From Paulinella micropora (lineage: Eukaryota > Cercozoa > Imbricatea > Euglyphida), in contig BJOX01000088.1 of the NCBI GenBank assembly GCA_009731375.1, positions 551,385 through 615,384 on the forward strand: 64,000 bases of DNA, read 5' to 3'. Below are positions 35,622 to 46,450 of this stretch, piece after piece. A program made the translations under genes and the position numbers. Under the pieces are notes generated by a model. The model saw nothing but the letters and a program-made list of their open reading frames with translations. It did no database searches and was not told the DNA's origin. Within the stretch, counting starts at the first letter, position 1; every line of letters begins with the position of its first letter.

Positions 35622-35676
<55 letters not shown>

Positions 35677-36380
35677 CACGGCGTGGCTAGGCGACCGGAG
35701 GTGGGCTGTCGCAGTTGTAAGAGTACATCCACCATTCTCCGCTGCGCAACCTGTTGCGCTGAGCGAGCAAAGCTGTGGACAAGGAAGGCGTCCGGCGGGG
35801 CGTGGTTGGGCGGCAATCCACAAGCTGTGACAAAGAGCACCCAGGCATTAGCAAACGCAACCAAGAGCCTGGCACTGGGGTTCGGGCTCGGGGTCTGCTT
35901 GCTCTGGCTTATGGTGCCCAAGTCTACTTGCACCAGTCTATTTAAGAGGCAGCCATTAAACAAGACTGTTTGTTTGTCGTAGTCAATTACAAAACCTTCG
36001 GGCCCTAATGCCAGGCACAGACACGCGTGCTTTTGGAGATAGTCTAGCACCCGGTCGCAGCTCTGTGTGTATTGTCGGAGCACCCAGGGGAGGTCCGCGT
36101 CCAGGCCCGGGCGGAACATTAAGGGCAGGTTCGGGCCCACGTACTGCTGAACCAAGAGTGAGGGCGAACTTATGTCAGCCTTACTGTCCTGCGAGGCACA
36201 GAGTAGGTCGAGTGGCGCGGGCGTGCCTAGCTCGAGGTAATCTCTGTACAGCAAGAGAGCCTGCGCCAAAGCCTCGGACAGCCCCTCGGTCTCCCGGTAC
36301 ACCAACCTAGCCCCATCTGACACCGACTCCCATGGGTCCACAAGCCAGCGTTGGCAGTACACCGCGGGCTGTAGCTGCAC
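35230..36380 (-). CDS. weakly kinase-like hypothetical protein with poly-Thr repeat and frameshift
   Basis: The frame opens near 36380 at a GTG with no ATG upstream, so the start is uncertain. About 200 residues of globular sequence include LVQVDLGTIS, which could stand for a kinase DFG region, but no convincing catalytic loop precedes it. An (AGT)n tract (35621-35676) encodes about 18 Thr. Beyond it the coding signal moves to another frame, which ends in TAG at 35230-35232. The 3' end overlaps the convergent plus-strand gene by 18 bp. The trinucleotide repeat may vary in length between isolates. Function not assigned. Confidence 0.35.
35621..35676 (+). repeat. (AGT)n trinucleotide repeat in coding sequence
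   Basis: About 18-19 perfect AGT units, read on the minus strand as a poly-Thr run. Confidence 0.95.
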
Positions 36381-36565
36381 AGCCCCCGCCTGGACGCGTC
36401 AGGCGGAGAGAAGCTGGCTAGTGCAGCAGTTTAGATTGTCAGCCTGTTCCCTGGTATGAGTCCAATTACAGCAGCCACGAAGCTTAGAAACCAAGTAGGC
36501 GGCAGCTTCGCGGGACCTTGTCACCGGAAGATGGGAATTGGTGTCGCCCAGCCTCTCTGGCCCCG

Positions 36566-36931
36566 NNNNNNNNNNNNNNNNNNNNNNNNNNNNNNNNNNN
36601 NNNNNNNNNNNNNNNNNNNNNNNNNNNNNNNNNNNNNNNNNNNNNNNNNNNNNNNNNNNNNNNNNNNNNNNNNNNNNNNNNNNNNNNNNNNNNNNNNNNN
36701 NNNNNNNNNNNNNNNNNNNNNNNNNNNNNNNNNNNNNNNNNNNNNNNNNNNNNNNNNNNNNNNNNNNNNNNNNNNNNNNNNNNNNNNNNNNNNNNNNNNN
36801 NNNNNNNNNNNNNNNNNNNNNNNNNNNNNNNNNNNNNNNNNNNNNNNNNNNNNNNNNNNNNNNNNNNNNNNNNNNNNNNNNNNNNNNNNNNNNNNNNNNN
36901 NNNNNNNNNNNNNNNNNNNNNNNNNNNNNNN
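36566..36931. other. assembly gap
   Basis: N run between the minus-strand kinase-like gene and the RPB2 start. It replaces most of a divergent spacer. The 36381-36565 flank holds no gene that I can support. Confidence 0.95.
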
Positions 36932-36949
36932 GGGGGAGTTGCGGTAACG

Positions 36950-39900
36950 ATGCAAGCGGACGCAGCTACGTTAGCGGCTATCATACGTGAACAAGAAGAA
37001 ACAGACGCAGACCTAGCGGAGCTGCCAGCCCCCCGGGCTATTGCAACCGTGGAAGAATCAGGGTCTTTGGCTCTAGCGTTTCTGGAAGAAGAATTTAAGC
37101 TCAACCGCGGGGCGGTAGAAAGCTTGCGCTATTTTGTGTTGTACGCGGCGCCCAAACAGGTGGCCAAGCTGTCGGCGCAGTTGCGCTTGCGACAGGTGGA
37201 TGAAAAGGAGTTTGAGCGTCTGCGCAAAAAGAGAAATCAAGGCAGTGCGCTGCGCAATGCTTTGGGTCCCTGGCTAAAGACCCAGGCAGAGGGCGGCGCG
37301 AGGCTGTGTGTGCCTAGGTTAGTAACGATCCCCCCGCGCACGACGACGACAGACTCGGGGAAGCGTTACGTACTGAAGCTGGGAGTCGAATTCGCCGGTT
37401 TCGAAGACCCCAGTGGGTGCTTTGAACAGGTGTGCGAAATGGGCGGGACGTGGTCGGCAGGTTTGCTGGCGCGGGTGAGTTGGTCCCTGTTCGAGTGTCA
37501 AGGCCCCGGCCGCGCCATGACGGAGGTGCCGGCTGAGCCGGGCGAGTTGTTTCCACCCCCAGAAGTAATTCGCCTGTTGTCGCTGCCTTGGCCACTAAAC
37601 TTGCCACCGCCCAGCGCACTGCGTAGCTGGGTCGAGAGCGAGCGCTGGCTGCGTCTTCACGCGGGCGATCACTTGCAACGCACGCTGGCGGGGATGGAGA
37701 TAGGTTCGTGGGTGCCGTTCGTTCTGCTGGACGGCGTGTGTTGGGGGCTGGAGGGGCGCGAGACTCCCCCCTTGGACCATGCGTTAATCAGTCAATGGGA
37801 CAGGCGAAACAACGCCATCAGCGGGCGTGCACCCGATACATCCCTCTGCCGTACTTCCCAGTTGGGGCAGCAGCCAGGCCAGGTAGTTCGAGAAGTTTAC
37901 AAGATTTGTGCGGGGGCCAGCACCCCGGGGGGGACCAGGCGTCGAGCCGTGGCGTGGCGTACGGGGCAAGCCGACAAGACGGAAACAACCAAGGCCAGCG
38001 GCTCGGGGGGCGCCGACTGTCCGTTGGCACCAGCTGAGCATCTTAGGGGGCGGCGACAGCAGTCCCCAAGGAGACAGGCACGGCCTCCTCGGGGGGTGGT
38101 GCAGTGTGTAGCCAAGAAAAGCAAAAAGAGACAGGAAGAAGAAGAAGAAAAAGAAGAAGAAGAAGACGAAGTGGAAGAGGAGGACAATGACCACGAGGTC
38201 GAGCTAGAAGAAGAGGAAGAGGAAGTAGCAGCAGAGGTTCTGCCGGAACAGGAAGAGGGCGAGAAGGAAGAGGAAGGAGAGTACGAGAAAGACGAGGAGG
38301 AAGATGAGGAAGAGGCGGAAGAGGAAGAAGAGAGCGTAGAGAGGGAGGACGAGTTACTGGAAGGGGCGGCCAAACAGACAACGGCCGAGTACCACGTCGA
38401 AAACATGCGCAATCAAGAGGGTGCCGTGATCGGAACTAAGCGCCAGCGTCGTTTGTTGCTGTACCCCAGCGTCGGGGAAACCCCAACGGGGAGCACGCCC
38501 GCCGGTGACCCGACGCTGGCGCTGGGGTTTGGCAACATGCAAAACAAACCGCCGCGTGACTTTGCTGTGGATTGGGCGAAGCACGCACTGGAGTGGCGCT
38601 GCACGCGTACTACCCCCGCAGCGCTCCCCCGCGAGTGCTTAGCTCAGTTTGTCCGTGCGCAGGTCAAGAACGATTCGGCACAGCCCGTCCTAAGCGCGCG
38701 GGTCTTTGTTGGTCAACCATGCGATCTGCCTATGGTCTTGCTCTGGCGTGCACTGGGTGTGGACTCTTGGGCCAGTCTACGGCAGTTGGTGGTGCGCGGG
38801 GACGACCTAGCTGTCGAGGCGCTGTACGTCGACCTGCTGGAACGTTCATGGCAGTTGAACGAGGGCGTACGCACGCGCCGTCAGGTACTGTTCCGTTTGG
38901 GACAGTGCGTAGTAAGGAGGCCAGCGTCGAGGAGATCGAACGTCAGGGCTTGTGGTGGCTGCGGCAGCGGTATCTGTTGCACATCTTTCCGGGGAAACGG
39001 CCGTGGCTCGCGCAATACCTGCGGCGGCAGGTGCAGGTGACGGCCGCCGGGGGGCTGCCCCCGGCGGTTTGGACGCTAATCGCTAGCTACTCCCTGGACG
39101 AGGCGCGCGAGCAGGAGGTCGCGGCCTACGGCGACGAGCGTAAGGCAGAGCACCTGGCGGACAGCGCCCGTATGCTTTGTCGGGCCGAGGCGGGGCTGCC
39201 CGGGGTGCTGGGCAGCCACGGGGTCCCCCGGCAGGCGGGTTTGTCGGACCCGCTGGCCTGCAGAACAGAGCGGTGCTGACGCTAGCTCAGCTCTACGCCC
39301 ACAACCTAAAGCGCGCGGTGAACAAGGAAAAGGTTTGCTTGCAATCCCGTCTGGCCTCCTGGGCGGGGCTAGCGGTGTGCGTCCCACCCGCACATTTGTT
39401 TGACTCGCGCCAGCTTAGCCGGAGTTTCCAAGAGTTCACCTCGCCCAGGGACAGACCCGTGGCAGGGGGTGGGGGCGTGGCGGGGGGCGTTACTGGTGAG
39501 GACGGGCAGCCGCTGCAGCGCGTACTGCAACAGTTCCGGGGAAACTTGGCCAAGAAGTACTCGCTGGCCAGGCGCGTATGCCAGATGGTGCCTAACGGCC
39601 AAGGAATGACCTCGGACCAGCGCTTTGATATATCACAGATGGGCTTCCTGGACCAACCAGCAAGTCCAGCAAGTCGGGCTACGACAAGCGTCTGGCGCTC
39701 TTTACTACCGTCGTGCCCGAGCTGCCTCCTGAGTGGTTGGGTGCGCTGGAGGACTGGCTCGTGCTGCGCTGCGCGCCGCTGCCGCGCCGGGCCTCCGCGG
39801 TCCTCGGGTCGGAGCCATACGCGGTGGAGTGTTTCGGGCGCTTGGTTGGGTTTGTGGTTGGGAGGGCGGAGGCCGCGGAGGCGCTGGCACGTCAGCTGCG

Positions 39901-42838
39901 CACCCTCAAGCGAGGCGCACAGCGCATGCACGTTCTGGAGGCGGGGGGCCTGGCGCTGCGACACCTGGGGGTCCTGCTCGACCACACCGAACGCCGCCTG
40001 CTCATCCACGTTCACCCCGGCCGCCTGGCCGCCCCCGTGCTGCACGTAGACCGAGAACGGGGTGTTGCTGCCCACTCAGGTACGGCGGGCCTGGGGGCTG
40101 AAGCGCCTGCGCACCCTCTGCGGACTCCCCCTCGCGCCCACGCCCGGTCTGTCCTACGAAATCAGCAACTGCGCACGCGTCGCTACCTCTGAGGACCTCG
40201 CTTGCTGGCGTGCGCTGCGCGAGGCCGGGGTGCTTGCCTGGCTCTCCGTCCAAGAAGCCGCCTGCCAGCTCGGCTGTGAAAGCCTAGCCAAGCTCGCCAG
40301 CCAGCCCGCTGGCGCCGGGGGGCATGCTGCCCCCCGAACTTCCCCTGCCCTCTCTCCACCCCGCGCTAGCGGGGTGGACTGGGTGGATGTGTCGCCGGCG
40401 CGGCACCTGGGTTTTTCTTCATCGCTGACTCTGTTCCACGAGCACGTGACGGGGCCCCGCCTGGTGTACGCGGCGGGGATGCAGGCCCAGGCGATTGCAC
40501 AGAATCGGCCCGGGCGCGTCCTGGCCAACTCCACCAAAGAGCTCCTGCACGGCGAGCGCAGCTTGCTGGAGGCACCCCTGACCGCCTGCACCGTGGGGCT
40601 GCAGCCCCTGGGCGTCAACGTGCCAGTCGCATACCGCGCCTGGTCCCACAACCAGGACGACGGAACCGTCTGGTCACAGGGCGCCGTCGACCGCGGGATC
40701 TTTGCCCACGTCGAGCACAAGAGCTACCGCGACACCTTCCAACTCCGGCCCAGCCCGCTAGTGCGGGCTGGAGGGGGCCTCCTGCCCCCCGGGGCATTCT
40801 GCCCTCCCTCCAGCCCGCGGTAGCGGGCTGGGCTGGGAGAGGCTGCGCGAATGCAGTGCCCGCGCGCTGTTGCACGAGCAGGCCCTGCGCAGGGCCGGGC
40901 GCCTGTCGCAAGTCTGGGGGGGGGGGATTGGGGCGGTAGTGGTGGTGGTGGTGGTGGCAGCGGCGCGGCCAGGGCGGCTGAGGGTTACCTGTTGTCGGCG
41001 CAGGCCCAGCGCGGGGAGAGCCCCTACGCGGGCCTGGGACTCCCCGCGGTGGGCCGCCTGGTTCTGCAGGGCGACAGGCTGCTGCGGGCGCTCGGCGGAG
41101 AGCCCGTGCACGCCGTGGGCCGCCTCGGCGGCGGCGGGGCGGGCCTCACGACGCAGGAAAACGTGGTCCGCGAGGTGCGCGCGGCAGTGCGCGGCGTGGT
41201 CGCCCAGACCTACCTTGCCATCCACTCCGCCGCAGACGATGGAGCCCCGACCCCGGGGCGGGCCGCCGTGGGGCCCCCTGCGCTGTGCGTGGCGGACCCC
41301 GACCCCTCCGCGGGGGGCCTTGCCGAACTCCTGCGCCCGCTCCCCCCCGGCGGCCGCTACCAGGCCCGCGCGCGGGTCGTCACCGTCCGCCTCGCCACCT
41401 TCCAGCACGGCGACAAAATAACCAACACGTCGGGGCAGAAGTGCACCGTCTGCGTCATGCTCCCCGACCACTGCCTGCCCTACCTGCCCACGGGGGAACG
41501 CCCCGCCGTGCTGCTAGGGCCCTCGCAAATGTTCCGCAAAACCATCAACGACTGCCTCACCACCCTGCAGACACGGCTCGTGGCGCAGCAGGGGCCGGAA
41601 CTCATTAACCAAGTCACGGGCGGCTCCGCCACCCACGTCTGGCCCTGGAACCAGGAAATACTCATGCACACCGCCCAGCCCGCGCTAGCGGGCTGGAAGG
41701 GAGGCAGGGGGGGTTCGGGGGGCATGCTGCCCCCCGGTGCCAGCGGGCTGGAGCCCCCTGGGGAGTGGCGCCCCGACTTCCGGTGGGTCCTGGAGTCGCT
41801 CTGCCTGCCCAACCCCGCCAAGCTCTGGAAGCGCTGCCTGCAGCACTGGCTGCGGAGAGCCGGCGCAGCTAGGGTCGGCGGGGGGGCCGCCCTCGCTGCC
41901 CTCAGCAAGGTCCTGCGGCTCTCTCTTGGGGGGCCCGGGGGGCATGCTGCCGGGGGGCATGCTGCCCCCCGAACCCCCCCTGCACCCCTTCCAGCCCGCG
42001 GTAGCGGGCTGGAGCTGGTGGCTTGGGTGGAGCGTGAGGAAAAGTGGCTGCTGGAGCGCCTGGCGCGTGCGGGGCTGCTGGGCCAGCAGCAGGCGCAGAC
42101 CGGCGGAGGCCAGGCCGCGGCGGCCCTACGCCTGATCCTGGCACGCCGGCCCCCGGCTGCCTGGGATCTCAGCAAAGGCTGGTACGACGCCTTGCTCCCG
42201 TGCGAATCTTGGCTGTGCGGAGTTCAGCACGAGGCGCAGCTAAACCGGGAACGCCTCTTGGCCACCTTCTTTCCCCGGGACGACGAGGCAGCAGAGGGCA
42301 CCGCCCCCCGCGCTTCGGCGGGCTGGGCTTGCCCCCCCGACAGGCTGGAAGCCCTGCACCTGCGCGCCGCCAGCCGCATGTACAGCCCTGCTAGCATGGA
42401 CCTGGACCCAGCTGGAAACGCTTCCCTCTTTGGCTTTCAATACTACATGGCTGAAGAGAAGACTTCCGAGATTCAATTCAAGGCACGGCACCGCGGGGGC
42501 ATCGAGCCCCTGACTCACCAAGGCACCAAGTCCAGCAAGGTCGACGGTGCTAGCAAGTTCGACCCCATGACTCTCAATTCCAGCGTGCAGGCCGGCTCTA
42601 CCTCTCTCCTCAAACAAGTGCTCGAAACCTCGGACCCCCGCTGCGACTTCATCTGCAACTCGTGTGGGCGTATTGGCTTTGGGGATCCAGCCACTGGGCA
42701 AGCTACCTGTCTTACCAGATCCTGTGCCCAAGCGCAAGCCTCTGGCCAATACACAGGCTTAACCGCTCGTCCTACCTCGTTTGTCTTTCTCAAGGCCATA
42801 CAAACACTCGACGCTACCGGGCTCTTGTACCGCATCAA
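36950..42838 (+). CDS. DNA-directed RNA polymerase second-largest subunit (RPB2-like), broken
   Basis: ATG at 36950, close to the gap. RPB2 landmarks occur in order. LPMVLLWRALG near 38730 marks the lobe. FHEHVTGPRLVYAAGMQAQA near 40435 matches the conserved block before the hybrid-binding region. GDKITNTSGQK at 41409-41441 is the GDK/GQK active-site motif. An RHRGGIEPLTHQG segment near 42490 and a C-terminal zinc ribbon (CNSCG ... C-x4-C, about 42655-42735) complete it. It would transcribe viral genes together with an RPB1 homologue not seen here. At roughly 1,950 residues it is much longer than cellular RPB2, owing to an acidic insert (38120-38360) and four palindromic elements. Frame changes occur near 38,910, 39,200, 39,655 and 40,060, the last at a G4 run, and a TAG lies at 40821-40823. 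Its end is at a 13-base gap; AATAAA follows at 42914-42919. Confidence 0.85.
38120..38360 (+). repeat. acidic low-complexity insert in RPB2
   Basis: GAA/GAG/GAC-rich sequence encoding an almost unbroken Glu/Asp stretch. It lies between the N-terminal part and the lobe and is absent from standard RPB2 proteins. Confidence 0.8.
40301..40377 (-). mobile_element. palindromic element, full 77-bp copy (RPB2)
   Basis: Order on the plus strand: CCAGCCCGCTGGCGCC, then the hairpin GGGGGGCATGCTGCCCCCC, a ~20-bp C/T-rich spacer, then a 22-bp hairpin with a GCTA loop. It is the reverse complement of the copy at 41675-41751 and has the same length. It is read through in the RPB2 frame as a Gly/Ala/Pro-rich insert containing GGHAAPR. 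Confidence 0.8.
40750..40831. mobile_element. palindromic element, 82-bp copy with UAG (RPB2)
   Basis: Complete outer hairpins at both ends (40750-40771 and 40810-40831) flank a degenerate core. In the RPB2 frame the right hairpin loop supplies TAG at 40821-40823. The frame is open on both sides of it. Confidence 0.75.
41675..41751 (+). mobile_element. palindromic element, full 77-bp copy (RPB2)
   Basis: 22-bp hairpin CCAGCCCGC-GCTA-GCGGGCTGG, a G-rich 20-bp spacer, the GGGGGGCATGCTGCCCCCC hairpin, then a half hairpin ending GCGGGCTGG. It inserts in the RPB2 frame without a stop. Confidence 0.8.
41935..42012 (-). mobile_element. palindromic element with doubled core (RPB2)
   Basis: The core GGGGGGCATGCTGCC is present twice in tandem (41937 onward). 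A C-rich spacer and the complete terminal hairpin ending at 42012 follow. It is read in frame as GGHAAGGHAAPR-type sequence. The left hairpin is missing, as if replaced by the core duplication. Confidence 0.75.
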
Positions 42839-42990
42839 NNNNNNNNNNNNNCCCCCCCCCCCTCTCTCTCTCTCTCTTTCTCTCTTCTCACCCTCGTCGT
42901 AAGAACTTCAATTAATAAAAAAGAAAAGGAAGAATTTGTATATTTGACAGAGAGAGGGTACCATTTGACAGAGAACAGGTAATTTTTTTT
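42839..42990. other. gap, poly-C/CT tract and 3' signal after RPB2
   Basis: N run (42839-42851), then C-run and (CT)n, then AATAAA at 42914-42919, which fits the RPB2 3' end. The next gene starts at 42991. Confidence 0.7.
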
Positions 42991-45839
42991 ATGCGAGCGG
43001 ATGCTGGTCCTACGTTCTCCGACCGGAGACCTAAGCAATCAGGACGGCGGTCGTCCCAAAGAAAAAAGGCCAATGCAGGCGGCACAGCCACCGGCAAAGT
43101 CCTTGTACCCCCTGCTGGGAAGAAGCCCAAGCCCCTAGAAGAGATCGATCGCCCAGTACGAGTTCATCAACATCAAGTATTTCATTACCAACCACACCGG
43201 GACCGTCGCGAACACCGAACCCGTCAACATCATCAGCACCAGCAAACAACAGCGGCCGAAGCGAGGCGTGCTGGAATAACCTGACCTTTTATTACAACAG
43301 GGCCTGCACGGCCGTGACAATGATTCTCTTGATTGTGTTGGTGAGCCTGCAAATAACACTAATCGCCAAAGTTAAACAGGTCAGTTCGGGCGCCCAGGCG
43401 TCGACTAATTCTAACGGCCTCAATAACAGTGGTCTGGCGGGGGAAAACTTGACGCGCACTTTAACCGCGAGCCCGTCGGTCCTTGCTTCCGCCAGTACTA
43501 CCAGTAGCTCCACCACTACCACCACCAGCAGCGGCTCGCCCCCTGCTTCCCAGACTGCGTCGCCTAGTGGCTCTCCCAGTGCAGTGTCGCCTAGTGGCTC
43601 TCGCACTGCGTTGCCTAGCGGCTCCCCCGCTGCGTCGCCTAGCTCTGTGAGGCCCACCACGTCGCCTAGCTCTCTCGCTTCACATAACTGCTCCGAGGTG
43701 GGCTTATTTTTGGGAGAGTCAGAGCAGCTAGGCTTAGGCTGGTCGTGGCCGGACAACGGAACCGCGCGCTGGTGGTTTGCCTTTGAGCTACAGGCGCTGC
43801 CGGGGGCCGAATCGCGGCGGGAGGCCTCGAGCTCGGCCCCGAGTTTCAAGTGCACGGGCCGCCCCCTGGCTGTGTACAAATCCAACAGCAATCTCTGCGC
43901 CCTGCGCGCGGGGGGGTGCCCGGAACAGCTCCAGTTATGGAAGCTGGAGATGGAGCTTACCTTGAGCTGCACCCTGACCTCGACCTCTGCTTGGCTACGG
44001 CAACTTGACGGAGAGTGCGTACGTTGGGAGGCCCCCCTCCAGCTCCCGTCGTCACCCGCTACCCCGCTGCCTGCCAGCGTCGATAGGCCCGAGGTACAAG
44101 CTTCGTTGCTGTCGTGGCGGGTCGGGAGACGTAGCGTGGTGCAGGACGGGGATGACAACTCTGAAGCACCTTTCGTGCTCGAGGTTGCCTTTGCCACTTG
44201 GTCCGAGCTAAGCGCGCTTACGCCTTCTTTGGAACAAGCCTCTGGTCCCTGGTCTCGCTCGGCGTGGAACCTGAGCGAGACCGTGCACGGGCAGCTAGAG
44301 GTGAGCGCAACGGCGGCCGAGCCCCGCTTACAATTGTGGCTGGCTTGGGCCGGCTCGTGGCTGTGTGAGCCCTCTGGCGCGACTGACCCCTTCGCGTCTT
44401 CCTTTGCGGGGCAATATCTGTTCGAAGCAGCAAACCCCGGGGGGAGCCGTGTCACGGTCCTGCTGGCCTGGGTGGGCCCCCCGCGATGCCCCGACCTTTG
44501 TAAGCACGGGTGGCAACCCGCTAGCCGACTGCGCGTATGGCCCTCAGCAGCGGCCGGAGTGGGTATTCCTGCTGCTGAGGACATGCTCTTGCTGGAGAGC
44601 CTCGACCATGCTGGAGGCACGCCCCACAGCGGCCAGCAACAACAGGGGCCGGGACCCGAGGGGTCTGGGGCTGCGCTGGCAATAGATGCAGGGGGCAGCT
44701 TTTCCGGCACGTGCCTGTGGGCCTTGGTCCCCACTCTGGCCGCCAATGCCAGCGAGCAGCTTGTACCTGCCCTCTGCTACCTCCGCGACCCGTGCTGGAA
44801 CGCCGGAATTGTATACAGCCTCAACGTATCGATCGCTTGGACTGGGCAGCGCAGCTCGCTCCTGTGTTTGGCACCGGGGACTCTGCCCAGTGCCATGCTT
44901 AACTCCAGCTACGCGCTCCTTACGCTGGAAGCGGCCCTTTGGGTTCACAACGGCACCGCACCCGTAGCCACGCGTGGCATGCTACGACTGGCGCTTGTAC
45001 GTCCTGGGTACAACGACAACAACAACAACACGCTTTCCGACCCCAGCCCGATCCTCAGCTCGGTACCCAGCCCTAGCTCCACCACCACCGCCGGCACAAC
45101 GGTGCGGGACTCCAGCTTGAGCCCAACCCCCACCCCGCCTGGCTTGGGAGGCTCAACCCCCGCCCTGACCCTGTCGTCGAGCCTAGGGCCGACAACGCAG
45201 AGGCAGGCGGCCCTCGAGGCCCGCATGGGCGCCTGGGACCGATGGCTGGCTTACGCACTTGCGGCCTGCTTTTTGGTTTGTTGTTGTTACCAGTATTACC
45301 AAAAGCATCACCTACAGCTGCTAGCCCAGGCAGCTCTGTCGGGTCTGGACACTACCGAGCCCGCCACCGCCGGAAAGGAAAAGCAGCCGCTGCTGTCACC
45401 AGCGAAAGCACGTCATTTGCAAAGCAAGCTAAGACTGAGTTATCACCCAGAGCCAGCCGACCTAGACCACGAAGACGTGGCCTCACAGTTGCCAATATCA
45501 ATTTCTGGCAGGTCTTTACAAGAAGGCCTCTTGCCCTCGCTAGACAATGACGCCAGTGAGGAGGAGTTTTATAACCCGCTGCTAGGAACGCTAAATCTGG
45601 AAATTGAAATTTCAAGGCCGGGACAGCAGAACATGCTGTCTCTCGACAACCAGCAGCCTTTGCTAGTGCAAGAGGGGGCAACCAGCGGCGGAGGTTTTGA
45701 CAGCAAGCATTCCTCGGATTCTCCGGGGGCTGACGGGTTAAGGCAGGGTGAAAGCTCCTCGCGATCCTTGGTCGAACCCTACATGAGCCCCCAGGACCCG
45801 AACTCGCTCCGCTTCGACTCTACTAGCAGCTTTGCCTGA
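42991..45839 (+). CDS. mucin-like membrane protein with two hydrophobic segments
   Basis: ATG at 42991 opens a basic Arg/Lys-rich segment in one frame. At an A6 run (43062-43067) the coding signal passes to the frame that holds the rest, giving a Pro/Ser/Thr stretch and then a hydrophobic segment MILLIVLVSLQITLIAKV near 43320. Without the shift the gene would have to start near there. A Ser/Thr/Pro mucin-like region (43460-43690), a Cys-containing, N-glycosylated ectodomain, and a second anchor (core YALAACFLVCCCYQYY, about 45255-45300) follow. The tail is acidic and ends in TGA at 45837-45839. The topology suggests a protein of the virion or infected-cell surface. Family unknown. Confidence 0.55.
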
Positions 45840-46007
45840 ATGGGCGAAGTCCTGCAGCTGGAAGAGGTGAGTCCTGGTGCCGGGGCGGGGGAGGCAGAGG
45901 CAAACCCTCTTGCGCCGGCCCAGCACGAGCGAGGCAGGAGCTCAGTCCCCCGTCCTGGCGAGCCTTTGTTCTCTCCAGAATTTTTGCAAGAGCTAGAAAC
46001 GGCATAA
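45840..46007 (+). CDS. 55-residue ORF directly after the membrane-protein stop
   Basis: The codon right after TGA 45837-45839 is ATG, in the same frame. It opens 55 codons to TAA at 46005-46007. The product is acidic and Pro/Glu-rich (MGEVLQLEEVSPGAG at its start), very like the tail just upstream. It may be an extension reached by reading through UGA, a former part of the tail cut off by a point change, or a small separate gene. No family recognised. Confidence 0.4.
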   Translation: MGEVLQLEEVSPGAGAGEAEANPLAPAQHERGRSSVPRPGEPLFSPEFLQELETA

Positions 46008-46199
46008 TAGGAAAGGCCCACCAACGTTAGTGATTTCTCTTTTTATTAAACAAGTGCATAGCTAAGTTCGGAGCTATACAAGTAGGTGACCTGCAAAGCT
46101 CTGAAAACCAAGCTCGGCCGCACAGAAAAAGATAGATTTTGGTGTGGAATTGTCGGGGCGATCCTCCCCTCCCTTTTTCTTTCGCTCCAGGCAAGAAGG

Positions 46200-46212
46200 A
46201 GGGGAGAGGGGG

Positions 46213-46250
<38 letters not shown>

Positions 46251-46267
46251 NNNNNNNNNNNNNGGGG

Positions 46268-46304
<37 letters not shown>

Positions 46305-46330
46305 AAGGGAGGGGGGGGGGCACCCCCCCC
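46200..46330. repeat. long poly-G spacer with 13-base gap
   Basis: An almost pure G tract on the plus strand on both sides of N 46251-46263, ending in a C-run. It lies upstream of the glycoprotein start at 46451. The tract probably defeated assembly; its real length is unknown. Confidence 0.9.
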
Positions 46331-46450
46331 CTAAGGTTTTGGCTCTGCCATAGCTTAGACCTGTCTGTTCGTGTGTACAGAACATAAACAGACAAGAAAG
46401 AAACCAAGACCTGCGCAGAGTTAGAGTCGAACAAAAGAAGAAGCGCACAC

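Noticed and set aside
35230-36380. Firm assignment as a second protein kinase
   Set aside because: There is a DLG-like word but no catalytic-loop Asp/Asn pair at the right spacing before it.
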